A stretch of DNA of 7,812 nucleotides from an uncultured bacterium (GTDB taxonomy: Bacteria; Bacillota; Clostridia; Oscillospirales; Oscillospiraceae), in the NCBI GenBank assembly GCA_905215425.1, contig CAJMQD010000032.1, positions 1-7,812 on the forward strand, written 5' to 3'. Below are positions 1 through 5,910 of this stretch, piece by piece. The notes beneath the pieces are model-generated. The model saw only the letters and a program-made list of their open reading frames with translations, did no database searches and was not told where the DNA came from. Each line of letters begins with the position of its first letter. Within the stretch, counting starts at the first letter, position 1. The position numbers and the translations under genes were made by a program.

Positions 1-419
1 CTCTGGGCTGCGACCGCGTGGCGCTGGCCTTCCTGTGCGAGGCCTACGACGAGGAAGTGGTGGACGAGGCCAAGAACGACGTGCGCGTGGTGCTGCACCT
101 GCACCCCGCCCTGGCCCCCTTCAAGTGCGCCGTGCTGCCCCTGTCCAAGAAGCTGGGGGACAAGGCCCGGGAGATCCAGACCATGCTGAGCAAGTACTGG
201 ATGGCGGACTATGACGAGGCCGGCTCCATTGGCAAGCGCTACCGCCGTCAGGACGAGATCGGCACCCCCTACTGCATCACCGTGGACTTCCAGACCGTGG
301 GCAGCGACACGGAGGAGGCGGACAACGCCGTCACCATCCGCGACCGGGATACCATGGAGCAGGTACGCGTGCCCATCGACCAGCTCAAGAACTGGCTGGA
401 GGAGAAGCTGGCGTACTAA
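1..419 (+). CDS. glyQS: Glycyl-tRNA synthetase, C-terminal part (5' end outside window)
   Basis: This is the last ~139 codons of the single-chain glycyl-tRNA synthetase, which charges tRNA-Gly with glycine in the cytoplasm. The reading frame begins at base 3 and ends at TAA 417-419; the start lies left of the window. What is visible is the C-terminal anticodon-binding domain (HGTP_anticodon fold). It contains the run [19 protein letters not shown], then the very characteristic [18 protein letters not shown] segment and the terminal [13 protein letters not shown] stretch, all typical of the alpha2-type enzyme of Firmicutes, archaea and eukaryotes rather than the separate GlyQ/GlyS type. A strong intrinsic terminator follows 28 bases after the stop. 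The next gene is convergent, so this is the last gene of its transcript. The family assignment is very secure; the missing N-terminal catalytic part cannot be judged. Confidence 0.96.
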   Translation, partial: LGCDRVALAFLCEAYDEEVVDEAKNDVRVVLHLHPALAPFKCAVLPLSKKLGDKAREIQTMLSKYWMADYDEAGSIGKRYRRQDEIGTPYCITVDFQTVGSDTEEADNAVTIRDRDTMEQVRVPIDQLKNWLEEKLAY

Positions 420-447
420 GATTGTAAGCAAATTGAAGGAAGCATAC

Positions 448-490
448 AGGCCCCTGTCCAACGGACAGGGGCCTGGTTTTCCCTTTTTTG
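448..490 (+). terminator. Intrinsic terminator after glyQS
   Basis: A perfect 12-bp inverted repeat, AGGCCCCTGTCC (448-459) and GGACAGGGGCCT (463-474), has a 3-base AAC loop. It is followed on the plus strand by a T-rich tail at 477-489 (TTTT, CCC, TTTTTT). The hairpin also lies just beyond the stop of the convergent 505-942 gene, which has no other terminator. On the minus strand it lacks a good U-tract, so action in that direction would be weak. Confidence 0.93.
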
Positions 491-504
491 AGGGGCGGTG
501 GAAG

Positions 505-942
505 TTATCTGTCGGCCCCATCGCCCGGGAGGACGATGTAAATCAAAGCGTTGTTGACAGACAGCTGCTGCACCCCGTTGACCTGATATTTTTTTACATT
601 GGAAAAGGGCGGCTTGCCGATTTTTCCGGCGAAACTGCGGCCAATGCTGGCCCGAACGGTGCTGGGCTTCAGATTGGCCGCCATGGGGATGTTCCGGTAG
701 GTGGGCGAGGCGTCGTTGAGGTCGAAGGTCACGCCCGCCCCCTTGTGGGCCTTGAGGAAATCCTCAATCTCCCCCAGAACCACAGCGGTGAGGTGTGTGA
801 CGGAGGGGGTGGACGCGGACAGATTGTAGTAGCCTTCCAGGAGATCTACCACAAATTTGCTTACGCTCACCCCGTTGGCGGCCGCTTCGGCGTTCAGGAT
901 ATCAGCCAGCGCCTGGCTGGGATAAAACTGGATGCGGTTCAT
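505..942 (-). CDS. Small protein with ribbon-helix-helix-like N-terminus, function unknown
   Basis: This predicts a soluble 145-residue protein that I do not recognise as a named family. The ATG at 942 is chosen because AGAGGAGG (950-957) lies 7 bases upstream. An upstream in-frame GTG at 1002 has no ribosome binding site and would place the tandem repeats inside the gene. Residues 2-40 read like a ribbon-helix-helix DNA-binding unit: a short strand (RIQFYP), a helix (about 9-22), a GVSVSK turn and a second helix (about 28-38, FVVDLLEGYY). Residues 55-138 form a second part with an amphipathic helix (VVLGEIEDFLKAHKG) and an RASIGRSFAGKIG segment. Its layout loosely recalls small DUF1413-type domains, a weak resemblance I could not test. 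There is no signal peptide or membrane segment. The gene stands alone between glyQS (convergent) and the lspA-rluD unit (same strand, separated by a terminator). A palindrome and repeats between promoter and gene make autoregulation plausible, but DNA binding is inferred only. Confidence 0.78.
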   Translation of the reverse strand: MNRIQFYPSQALADILNAEAAANGVSVSKFVVDLLEGYYNLSASTPSVTHLTAVVLGEIEDFLKAHKGAGVTFDLNDASPTYRNIPMAANLKPSTVRASIGRSFAGKIGKPPFSNVKKYQVNGVQQLSVNNALIYIVLPGDGADR

Positions 943-956
943 AATCGTTCCTCCTC

Positions 957-1000
957 TGAATAGGTAGTTTGAATGGGTGGTTTGAATGGGTAGTTGGACC
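957..1000. repeat. 13-bp direct repeats in the leader of the 505-942 gene
   Basis: The units GGTAGTTTGAATG (963-975), GGTGGTTTGAATG (976-988) and GGTAGTTGGACC (989-1000) follow each other without gaps. A partial copy ending in TGAATA (957-962) lies before them. Units 1 and 2 differ at one base; unit 3 diverges in its last third. They lie in the 5' untranslated region of the minus-strand gene, directly upstream of its ribosome binding site. They could be iterated protein-binding sites or simple slippage-derived repeats; the sequence alone does not decide. Confidence 0.85.
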
Positions 1001-1007
1001 ACCGGGA

Positions 1008-1026
1008 AGTGGATAACTTATCCACT
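1008..1026. promoter_or_regulatory. Perfect 19-bp palindrome, candidate operator
   Basis: AGTGGATAACTTATCCACT is a perfect inverted repeat of two 9-bp arms around a single central base. On the minus strand it starts 6 bases downstream of the -10 box of the 505-942 gene, overlapping the expected transcription start and early leader, a classic place for a repressor site. A further half-site copy with one mismatch, AGTGAATAA, lies at 1048-1056 in the promoter spacer. Each arm also matches 8 of 9 bases of the DnaA box consensus TTATCCACA, so DnaA binding is an alternative reading. Confidence 0.7.
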
Positions 1027-1032
1027 GAGAGA

Positions 1033-1061
1033 AGTATACTACGGACAAGTGAATAAAGCAA
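1033..1061 (-). promoter_or_regulatory. SigA-type promoter for the 505-942 gene
   Basis: Reading the minus strand, TTGCTT (1061-1056) and TATACT (1038-1033) are separated by exactly 17 bases. The -10 box matches the consensus at 5 of 6 positions; the -35 box keeps only TTG. The expected start point lies near 1026, at the outer edge of the palindrome, giving a leader of about 85 bases. Confidence 0.65.
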
Positions 1062-1075
1062 CCCCTGAAATGAGA

Positions 1076-1118
1076 AATTTTTGACAAAGGCCCCGCCGGT
1101 TGTTCCGGCGGGGCCTTT
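1076..1118 (-). terminator. Hairpin terminator after the rluD-family gene
   Basis: A perfect 14-bp inverted repeat, AAAGGCCCCGCCGG (1086-1099) and CCGGCGGGGCCTTT (1105-1118), has a TTGTT loop just beyond the minus-strand stop at 1121. The U-tract on the minus strand is short (the TTT closing the stem, then GTC), but the stem is very GC-rich. It separates the lspA-rluD unit from the promoter of the 505-942 gene. Confidence 0.82.
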
Positions 1119-1120
1119 GC

Positions 1121-2029
1121 TTATCGATCGATCTTCTTCAAAACATCCGTAAACCACTGGGGCAGGGGACACTCCACCTCCACCAGCTTTCCGGTGGAGG
1201 GGTGGAGAAAACGCAGCTTTTTTGCGTGGAGGCACTGCCCGGCCAGACCGGGGAAGGGCTTTTTGCTGCCGTATACCACATCCCCCAGCAGGGGGTGTCC
1301 GATGGACGCCATGTGCACCCGGATCTGGTGGGTGCGGCCGGTCTCCAGACGGCATTCAATCCGGGTATAGCCGGGATACCGGCTGAGCACGGACCAGTGC
1401 GTGACCGAGGGGCGGCCGTTTTGCCGGTCGATGGTCATTTTTTTCCGGTCGATCGGGTGCCGCCCGATGGGAGCGTTTACGGTGCCCGCGTCCTCCTTCA
1501 GGTTCCCCACGGCCACCGCCTCGTATACTCTGGCCAGGGTGTGGTCCTGAAGCTGGGCGGCCAGGGCCAGGTGGGCTTTGTCGTTCTTGGCGGCGATGAT
1601 CAGGCCGGAGGTGTCCCGGTCGATGCGGTGGACAATGCCCGGACGCAGAACGCCGTTGATGCCGGACAGGCTGGCTCCGCAGTGGTAGAGCAGGGCGTTG
1701 ACCAGGGTGCCGTCCGGATGGCCGGGGGCGGGGTGGACCACCATGCCCACGGGCTTGTTCACCACGATCACGTCTTCGTCCTCGTATACCACGTCCAGGG
1801 GGATGTTCTGGGGCTGCACATCCAGGGGTTCAGGGTCCGGCAGAGAAACCGCCACCGGCTGTCCCGGCGCGGTGCGGTCATTTTTTTTGCCCGGCCGGCC
1901 GGAGAGGGTCACCCCTCCGTCCTCCAGCAGCTTTTGGGCGGCGGAGCGGGTCATATCGGGGAGGGAGCGGGCCAGAAAGGCGTCCAGGCGCTCCCCCTCC
2001 CGGTCAGTGGTCAGAGTGAGCTCTGTCAT
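1121..2029 (-). CDS. rluD: RluA/RluD-family 23S rRNA pseudouridine synthase
   Basis: This 302-residue enzyme isomerises uridine to pseudouridine in RNA, most likely in large-subunit rRNA during ribosome assembly. Residues ~14-62 are an S4 RNA-binding domain (RLDAFLARSL, then the KLLEDGGVTLSGR turn). The catalytic domain runs from ~80 to 295. It carries the family motif GIVHRIDRDTSGL (131-143), with the catalytic aspartate at D137, the NKPVGMVVHP segment (91-100) and GRTHQIRVHM (231-240). The length is normal for RluD/YlyB proteins. The ATG at 2029 is preceded by AAGGAGG seven bases upstream. This start overlaps the end of lspA by 26 bases, so translation is probably coupled. An extension to 2170 would be a shadow of lspA. 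The exact target uridines cannot be read from sequence: the lspA neighbour matches the B. subtilis ylyB order, and the symbol marks the family rather than proven specificity. Confidence 0.93.
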   Translation of the reverse strand: MTELTLTTDREGERLDAFLARSLPDMTRSAAQKLLEDGGVTLSGRPGKKNDRTAPGQPVAVSLPDPEPLDVQPQNIPLDVVYEDEDVIVVNKPVGMVVHPAPGHPDGTLVNALLYHCGASLSGINGVLRPGIVHRIDRDTSGLIIAAKNDKAHLALAAQLQDHTLARVYEAVAVGNLKEDAGTVNAPIGRHPIDRKKMTIDRQNGRPSVTHWSVLSRYPGYTRIECRLETGRTHQIRVHMASIGHPLLGDVVYGSKKPFPGLAGQCLHAKKLRFLHPSTGKLVEVECPLPQWFTDVLKKIDR

Positions 2030-2492
2030 GGGACGCCTCCTTCGGCTCCAGCTTGTCCGCCAGCAGGATATAGTACAGGGCCAGGCCGATCCCGCCCAGA
2101 ACGACGCAGATATCGGCAACATTGAACACGGCAAAGCGCATGAACAGCACGTTGAACATATCCACCACAAAGCCGCGGAAGGCCCGGTCGATCAGGTTGC
2201 CCACCGCCCCGGCCAGCACCAGGGTGAGGCAGCCGCGCCCCAGGGGATGGCGGAACAGGGGCTTGAACACCGCCCAGGCCAGCAGAACCGACATGATCAG
2301 AGAGATCAGGGCCAGCAGCCAGGTGTGCTGGTTCAGGATGGAGAAGGCGGCTCCGGTATTTTTCACATAGGTCAGCTCTAACACATGGGGGATGAAGTCC
2401 ATATGCCCCCCGAGAGGGATGCGGGTGAGGACCAGATATTTGACCAGCTGATCCAGAGCGACCAGCGCAATGACAAGGGCGGTGTAGAGCAT
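2004..2492 (-). CDS. lspA: Lipoprotein signal peptidase (signal peptidase II)
   Basis: This 162-residue integral membrane aspartyl protease cleaves the signal peptide from prolipoproteins after their cysteine has been lipidated. Four hydrophobic segments are visible (about 2-22, 56-76, 87-103 and 122-146). The family signatures are D14, NTGAAFSIL (45-53), AGAVGNLIDR (94-103) and the two catalytic aspartates: D111 in FVVDMFNV and D127 in FNVADICVVLG. The length matches the usual 150-170 residues. The C-terminal tail (KLEPKEASHDRAHSDH) is short and polar. The ATG at 2492 has AAAGGAG about 10 bases upstream. It is the first gene of a two-gene unit, overlapping the rluD-family start. The lspA-rluD order is common in Firmicutes. 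Confidence 0.97.
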   Translation of the reverse strand: MLYTALVIALVALDQLVKYLVLTRIPLGGHMDFIPHVLELTYVKNTGAAFSILNQHTWLLALISLIMSVLLAWAVFKPLFRHPLGRGCLTLVLAGAVGNLIDRAFRGFVVDMFNVLFMRFAVFNVADICVVLGGIGLALYYILLADKLEPKEASHDRAHSDH

Positions 2493-2539
2493 AGGGATGG
2501 TTCTCCTTTGGAAAAATTCAGTACATCTTCAGTATATCT

Positions 2540-2548
2540 ATTGTAGCA
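2540..2548 (-). promoter_or_regulatory. Extended -10 promoter for lspA-rluD
   Basis: On the minus strand TGCTACAAT is an extended -10 element (TGnTAnAAT), with the -10 box TACAAT at 2545-2540. No good -35 box lies 17 bases upstream, which is usual for extended -10 promoters. It sits between the queT terminator and lspA, about 48 bases before the lspA start. Confidence 0.55.
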
Positions 2549-2578
2549 TAAGCCCGGGGGAGGAGGAAAGCCCTTTCC

Positions 2579-2624
2579 GAAAAAATCAGGGGGAGCGCCG
2601 GCCCCCGTGCCGGTGCTCCCCCTG
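2579..2624 (-). terminator. Intrinsic terminator after the queT-family gene
   Basis: A 16-bp stem is formed by CAGGGGGAGCGCCGGC (2587-2602) and GCCGGTGCTCCCCCTG (2609-2624), with one G-T pair and a 6-base loop. On the minus strand it is followed by ATTTTTTCGG, a proper U-tract (2585-2580). It ends the transcript of the gene at 2668-3186. Confidence 0.94.
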
Positions 2625-2667
2625 GTAAAGTGAGGAATTGGTCCCGCAGAAAGCGGAGATTGGATTG

Positions 2668-3186
2668 TTATGCCAGCTTTTCCAGCCGCTGGGCGGGCAC
2701 CAGAGCACGCACCTGGGGCAGACGCAGCAGGGCGGACAGCAGGGGCAGACCCAGCAGATAGCAGGCGCACAGCTCGCCAAGGCCCACAGTGAACATATTC
2801 AGGGCAAAGGCGGGCCAGAAGCCGGGGGTGAAGCCCGCCGTGCTCCAGGCGATCTCGAACCCCACGATCAGGGCATTGCACAGCACCGGGGGCAGGGGAG
2901 CCAGCCAGCGGTTGGGCATCCGGGCGGTGAGCAGGCAGGCCAGCAGAGTGGCAAAGGTGCCGAACACCATGTCCAGGGGGAAGGGGGAGAACAGATTGGC
3001 GATGAAGCAGCCCACCACCAGCCCCGGCGCGGCGGCGGGGAAGAGGAAGGGCAGAACGGTGAGGGCCTCGGCAAACCGGATCTGAACCCCGCTGAACTGG
3101 GGGATGGGGAGCGTGACGGTAAGCAGGGCGTAGACAGCCGCCAGCAGGGCGGTAAAGGTGAGCTGTTTGGTGGATAAACGGTGCAT
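2668..3186 (-). CDS. queT: QueT-family queuosine precursor transporter (ECF-type substrate-binding membrane protein)
   Basis: This 172-residue membrane protein of the QueT family is thought to act as the substrate-specific (S) component of an energy-coupling-factor transporter for queuosine precursors such as preQ1 or preQ0. It has about five to six hydrophobic segments. After the start (MHRLSTKQLTFTALLAAVYALLT) come the family's conserved GVQIRFAEALTVLPFLFP block (33-50), GLVVGCFIANLFSP (55-68) and DMVFGTFATLLA (72-83). The cytoplasmic tail is short and basic (RLPQVRALVPAQRLEKLA). The ATG at 3186 is chosen for TGGAGG seven bases upstream. No ECF ATPase or EcfT gene lies beside it, so it would share a module encoded elsewhere, as group II ECF transporters do. 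It has its own terminator, promoter and a structured leader. Family confidence is high; the transported compound is inferred from the family. Confidence 0.9.
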   Translation of the reverse strand: MHRLSTKQLTFTALLAAVYALLTVTLPIPQFSGVQIRFAEALTVLPFLFPAAAPGLVVGCFIANLFSPFPLDMVFGTFATLLACLLTARMPNRWLAPLPPVLCNALIVGFEIAWSTAGFTPGFWPAFALNMFTVGLGELCACYLLGLPLLSALLRLPQVRALVPAQRLEKLA

Positions 3187-3313
3187 TGAACTACCTCCAT
3201 TTTGTTCTTTAGAGAACGGATGCCCCAACAGCAGGGGGGCAGAGCCGAACGAACCGGCGCGTCCGGGGTGCACCGGCTTGGACGAGGGTGTGGAAACTCG
3301 TCCCGGGTAGCTT
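3187..3313 (-). promoter_or_regulatory. Structured leader of queT, possible preQ1-type riboswitch
   Basis: Between the promoter and the queT start there are about 120 transcribed bases with several hairpins. The first is GGACGAG/CTCGTCC (3303-3297 with 3286-3280), whose 10-base loop contains ACACC. A CACC in that loop could pair with GGTG (3274-3271) downstream to make an H-type pseudoknot. The second is TGCCCC/GGGGCA (3241-3236 with 3226-3221). The third is GTTCT/AGAAC (3217-3213 with 3208-3204), only a few bases before the ribosome binding site. Genes of the QueT family are often preceded by preQ1 riboswitches. The A-rich tail of the common preQ1-I class is missing here, so assignment to any known class is not established. 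Confidence 0.4.
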
Positions 3314-3342
3314 ATCATAGACGGCGGAAAATGTCCAGAAAA
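3314..3342 (-). promoter_or_regulatory. Putative promoter for queT
   Basis: On the minus strand TATGAT (3319-3314) matches the -10 consensus at 5 of 6 positions. A weak TTTTCT lies 17 bases upstream, overlapping the U-tract of the spoIIE terminator. A competing reading is TGGACA (3337-3332) with 17 bases to TAAGCT (3314-3309), which has a better -35 and a poorer -10 box. Confidence 0.45.
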
Positions 3343-3379
3343 ATCCGCCCCCGCGCGTGTGTTCAGCGCGCGGGGACGG
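3337..3379 (-). terminator. Intrinsic terminator after spoIIE
   Basis: A 13-bp stem, CCGCCCCCGCGCG (3345-3357) and CGCGCGGGGACGG (3367-3379) with one G-T pair and a 9-base loop, is followed on the minus strand by ATTTTTCT. It lies 18 bases past the spoIIE stop and separates spoIIE from queT. Confidence 0.93.
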
Positions 3380-3396
3380 TGTGCAGAAGGGAATGG

Positions 3397-5739
3397 TCAT
3401 ACGCTCCGCCGCTCGATCCGGACCATAAGGGCGGTGCGGTCGTCGGTGGCGCCCTGGGGGCTGCGGGATACCAGGTCCCGGGCCAGCTCCTTGGGGCTGT
3501 CCCCGGTGAAGGCGGCAAAGCGCTGCTGAAGCCAGCTGTCGTCCCCGGTTCCGGTGATGCCGTCGCTGACCATCAGGACGCAGTCGCCGGGAGCAAGCTG
3601 GAGGGGGAGCTTATCCGGGCGGCAGGCGCCCTCGCCGGACAGTCCCGCGGGCAGAGTGCCCCCGGACAGGCGGCGGACCTGATCGCCGCGGCGAAGATAG
3701 GTGGGGGCGGCGCCCAGCTTGTAGACCGCGCCCCGCCCGGTGAACAGATCCACCTGCAGCAGGTCCACGGTGGTGAAGCCGCCGGCCTCCTCCCCCCGCA
3801 GGGCCAGGGCGGAGCTGACGGTGACCAGGGCGTGCTCTGTCTCCACGCCGGCTTTTAAAAACTGCTCCAGCAGGCGCACCGCCAGGGAGCTCTCACGGTT
3901 GGCGGCGGGGCCGCTGCCCATGCCGTCGCACAGAAGGACGTACAGGCTGCCGTCGGGGCCCTTGAAGTAGGTGCCCATGTCGCCGCTCACCGTTTCCCCG
4001 TCCTTCTTCCGGGCGGCCACTCCGGCCACCGCCATCAGGGGCTCCTGCTGCACCAGGGTAAGGGAGTCGCCCGTCCCCTCCTCCGCCTTCAGCGGGGCGT
4101 TCAGAAGGACGGACAGGGCGCGGAGCTGACGGGGGTCGGCCAGAGAACGGCAGCCGGGGCCGGACAGCTGGATGCGCAGCAGCCCCCGGCCGTCCCGGAA
4201 GACGGCGGCCTCCGGCGCCAGATCCAGACTGCGGAGCCGCTGGCGCAGGCGGCGCAGGGCCTGCTGGTCGGGGACCAGCTCCTGGGACAGATCCAATGCC
4301 GCGCTGCCCAGCAGGTCGGACAGCTGGGCGTACTGCCGGGCCACGGCGGTCCGGCTGGCCCGGATGCGGCTGTTATACTGCCGCCGGTACAGCAGGGCGG
4401 ACAGCTCCCGGTCCACAGCCCCCAGATAGGCGGAGAAGTGGAGGCAGCGCTGGGCAAAATGGGGGGAGAAGTCCTCGGCCGCGCTCTGCCCCCGGGCGAG
4501 GACGGCGGGCAGGGCGTGGTTCATGGCGTCCATGGTGGAGGCGTAATTCTGCTGCCAGCAGTCCGCCTGCCGGGGACAGTCCCGGCAGATCCGGGCCGCG
4601 GCCCGGCGGAAGATCAGGGCGGGGTCGCTGTCGTTGTCCGGGATGCGGATGGCGGAGTTGATGGATTGATACAGTCCGCGAAAAGCCAGGGCGGCCCCCT
4701 CCAGCCGGCGGCGTACCAGCTGCTGGGCCTGCAGGTCGGGGCTCGCTCCGGTCTGGACCGGAGCAAGCCAGGTGCCCAGGCGGCGCAGAGGCCCTCTGGG
4801 CAGAAGGAGAAAGAGGATGCAGCTGCCTGCGGCCTCGTACATCAGCGCACCTGGGGTGTAGGCTGCCGAGCCCCACAGGGCGGCGGAGACGGACAGCAGC
4901 AGCCAGGTCAGGGCGGCCCAGGGGCGGCGCAGGCCGCGGAGCAGCCCGGCCCCCAGGGCGGACAGACCGTATACCGTGGCATATAAGGGGATGCCCTTGC
5001 CCGACAGGTCCATAGACAGGCCCAGCAGCACTCCGGTCATGGCTCCGGTGGAGCAGCCCCCCAGCCAGGCGGCAGTCAAAGCGGCGGTCCCCCCTAAAAT
5101 GCGGCCCAGTGACAGTCCGCCTGGGAGGGAGACAGGCCCCAGGGCCATGAGCAGGGTACACAGCAGAAAGCTGATCCCGGCCCGGTAGAGGAGCGACTGG
5201 GGGTCGCCCCGGCGGCCGCTGCGCAGGGGGAGAAGCACCGCCCCGTAGCAGCGGGCGGACAGGGCGGTGAGCAGCAGCTCTGTAACAAAGAGGGCGACGG
5301 CCTCGGGCCGCCAGCCTTCCCGGGACAAGTAGACAAAGCCGGTGCAGCCGTTCATCACGGCTGCGGTAAGCGGCATGGCCCAGGGGCGGCGGATGAACTT
5401 CCAGTCCCAGAAGGCAAAGGCGGCGGCAAAGGTGAGAATGGCCGCCGCGGCGTATCGCAGTCCGCGGCTTAGGGGCAGCAGGGCCAGATAGCCGAAACAG
5501 GCGCCCACCAGGGCGCTGCCCCCCATAAGGCCCGGCCCCGCCGCCCCCACCAGGGCCACCCCGAAGGGGGCCCGTCCGTTCCAGAGCGAGGCCCCCGCCA
5601 GCACGGCGGCCAGCAGCAGGTGGCTGAGGGCTTCCGCCCCACGCAGCAGGGCGGATGGGGCCAGACAGAGCCCGGCCTCCCCCCCTGCGCGCCAGTTCAG
5701 ACGGCGCAGCCGGGTCTGGATGGTATCTTTTGCGGTCAT
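3397..5739 (-). CDS. spoIIE: Stage II sporulation protein E, membrane-anchored PP2C-type phosphatase
   Basis: This 780-residue protein is the sporulation phosphatase. In B. subtilis it sits at the polar septum and dephosphorylates the anti-anti-sigma factor SpoIIAA, releasing SigF in the forespore. Residues ~40-320 hold about ten hydrophobic membrane segments. Residues ~330-560 form the central oligomerisation/FtsZ-contact region, which includes a C385-x2-C388-x5-C394-W cluster. The C-terminal PP2C domain follows at ~570-775, with the expected metal-binding aspartates: SGD (D587), LCDGMGSG (D605), VSDG (D726) and DDRT (D767). It is somewhat shorter than the 827-residue B. subtilis protein. 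The ATG at 5739 has GGGAGG eight bases upstream. A further in-frame ATG at 5832 has no ribosome binding site and overlaps the -10 box. The gene is monocistronic, with its own terminator, and divergent from the asp23-fakA unit. It shows the host lineage is spore-forming or recently was. No spoIIA genes are in the window. Confidence 0.97.
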   Translation of the reverse strand: MTAKDTIQTRLRRLNWRAGGEAGLCLAPSALLRGAEALSHLLLAAVLAGASLWNGRAPFGVALVGAAGPGLMGGSALVGACFGYLALLPLSRGLRYAAAAILTFAAAFAFWDWKFIRRPWAMPLTAAVMNGCTGFVYLSREGWRPEAVALFVTELLLTALSARCYGAVLLPLRSGRRGDPQSLLYRAGISFLLCTLLMALGPVSLPGGLSLGRILGGTAALTAAWLGGCSTGAMTGVLLGLSMDLSGKGIPLYATVYGLSALGAGLLRGLRRPWAALTWLLLSVSAALWGSAAYTPGALMYEAAGSCILFLLLPRGPLRRLGTWLAPVQTGASPDLQAQQLVRRRLEGAALAFRGLYQSINSAIRIPDNDSDPALIFRRAAARICRDCPRQADCWQQNYASTMDAMNHALPAVLARGQSAAEDFSPHFAQRCLHFSAYLGAVDRELSALLYRRQYNSRIRASRTAVARQYAQLSDLLGSAALDLSQELVPDQQALRRLRQRLRSLDLAPEAAVFRDGRGLLRIQLSGPGCRSLADPRQLRALSVLLNAPLKAEEGTGDSLTLVQQEPLMAVAGVAARKKDGETVSGDMGTYFKGPDGSLYVLLCDGMGSGPAANRESSLAVRLLEQFLKAGVETEHALVTVSSALALRGEEAGGFTTVDLLQVDLFTGRGAVYKLGAAPTYLRRGDQVRRLSGGTLPAGLSGEGACRPDKLPLQLAPGDCVLMVSDGITGTGDDSWLQQRFAAFTGDSPKELARDLVSRSPQGATDDRTALMVRIERRSV

Positions 5740-5830
5740 ATAGATGTCCTCCCTGCCGTTCTTTTGTAAGGCGCTGCCGGAACCCCGAATTTCCGCCGGA
5801 TGGGAGGGGGTGAGCAGCGCTGTGGATGCC

Positions 5831-5863
5831 ATTATATTCCAGATAGTGGGAAAAATAAGTCGG
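5831..5863 (-). promoter_or_regulatory. Putative spoIIE promoter
   Basis: A perfect TATAAT lies at 5836-5831 on the minus strand, about 90 bases before the chosen spoIIE start. No acceptable -35 box sits at 17 bases. CCGACT (5863-5858) sits at 21 bases, within TTCCGAC, which loosely resembles a reversed Spo0A box (TTCGACA) with one inserted base. In B. subtilis the spoIIE promoter is known for a long -35/-10 spacing and Spo0A activation. The -10 box is convincing; the Spo0A element is speculative. Confidence 0.5.
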
Positions 5864-5910
5864 AACGGGATGGGGTGTGCAGGGGGAGGAGGCCTGCGGC
5901 GTATTTATGC

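Noticed and set aside
943..1002. A 20-residue N-terminal extension of the 505-942 protein, from a GTG at 1002
   Set aside because: It translates the 13-bp repeats into a repetitive peptide and lacks a ribosome binding site, while the ATG at 942 has a near-perfect one.
1081..1086. TTGACA as a plus-strand -35 box
   Set aside because: No -10 box follows at 16-18 bases, the hairpin terminator begins there, and no plus-strand gene lies downstream.
1100..2125. A 341-codon plus-strand frame across rluD and lspA
   Set aside because: It is antisense to well-recognised RluD and LspA motifs, with a low-complexity Gly/Val/His composition and no ribosome binding site.
3202..3858. Plus-strand frames across the queT leader and the spoIIE 3' end
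   Set aside because: They are antisense to the PP2C phosphatase motifs and have no domain or ribosome binding site of their own.
4373..5161. A 262-codon minus-strand frame in another frame of spoIIE
   Set aside because: It is a Pro/Arg/Gly-rich shadow of spoIIE without a start signal; spoIIE is continuous, so this is not evidence of a frameshift.
5740..5832. A 31-residue N-terminal extension of SpoIIE
   Set aside because: The upstream ATG overlaps the TATAAT box and has no Shine-Dalgarno sequence; the ATG at 5739 has GGGAGG at good spacing.
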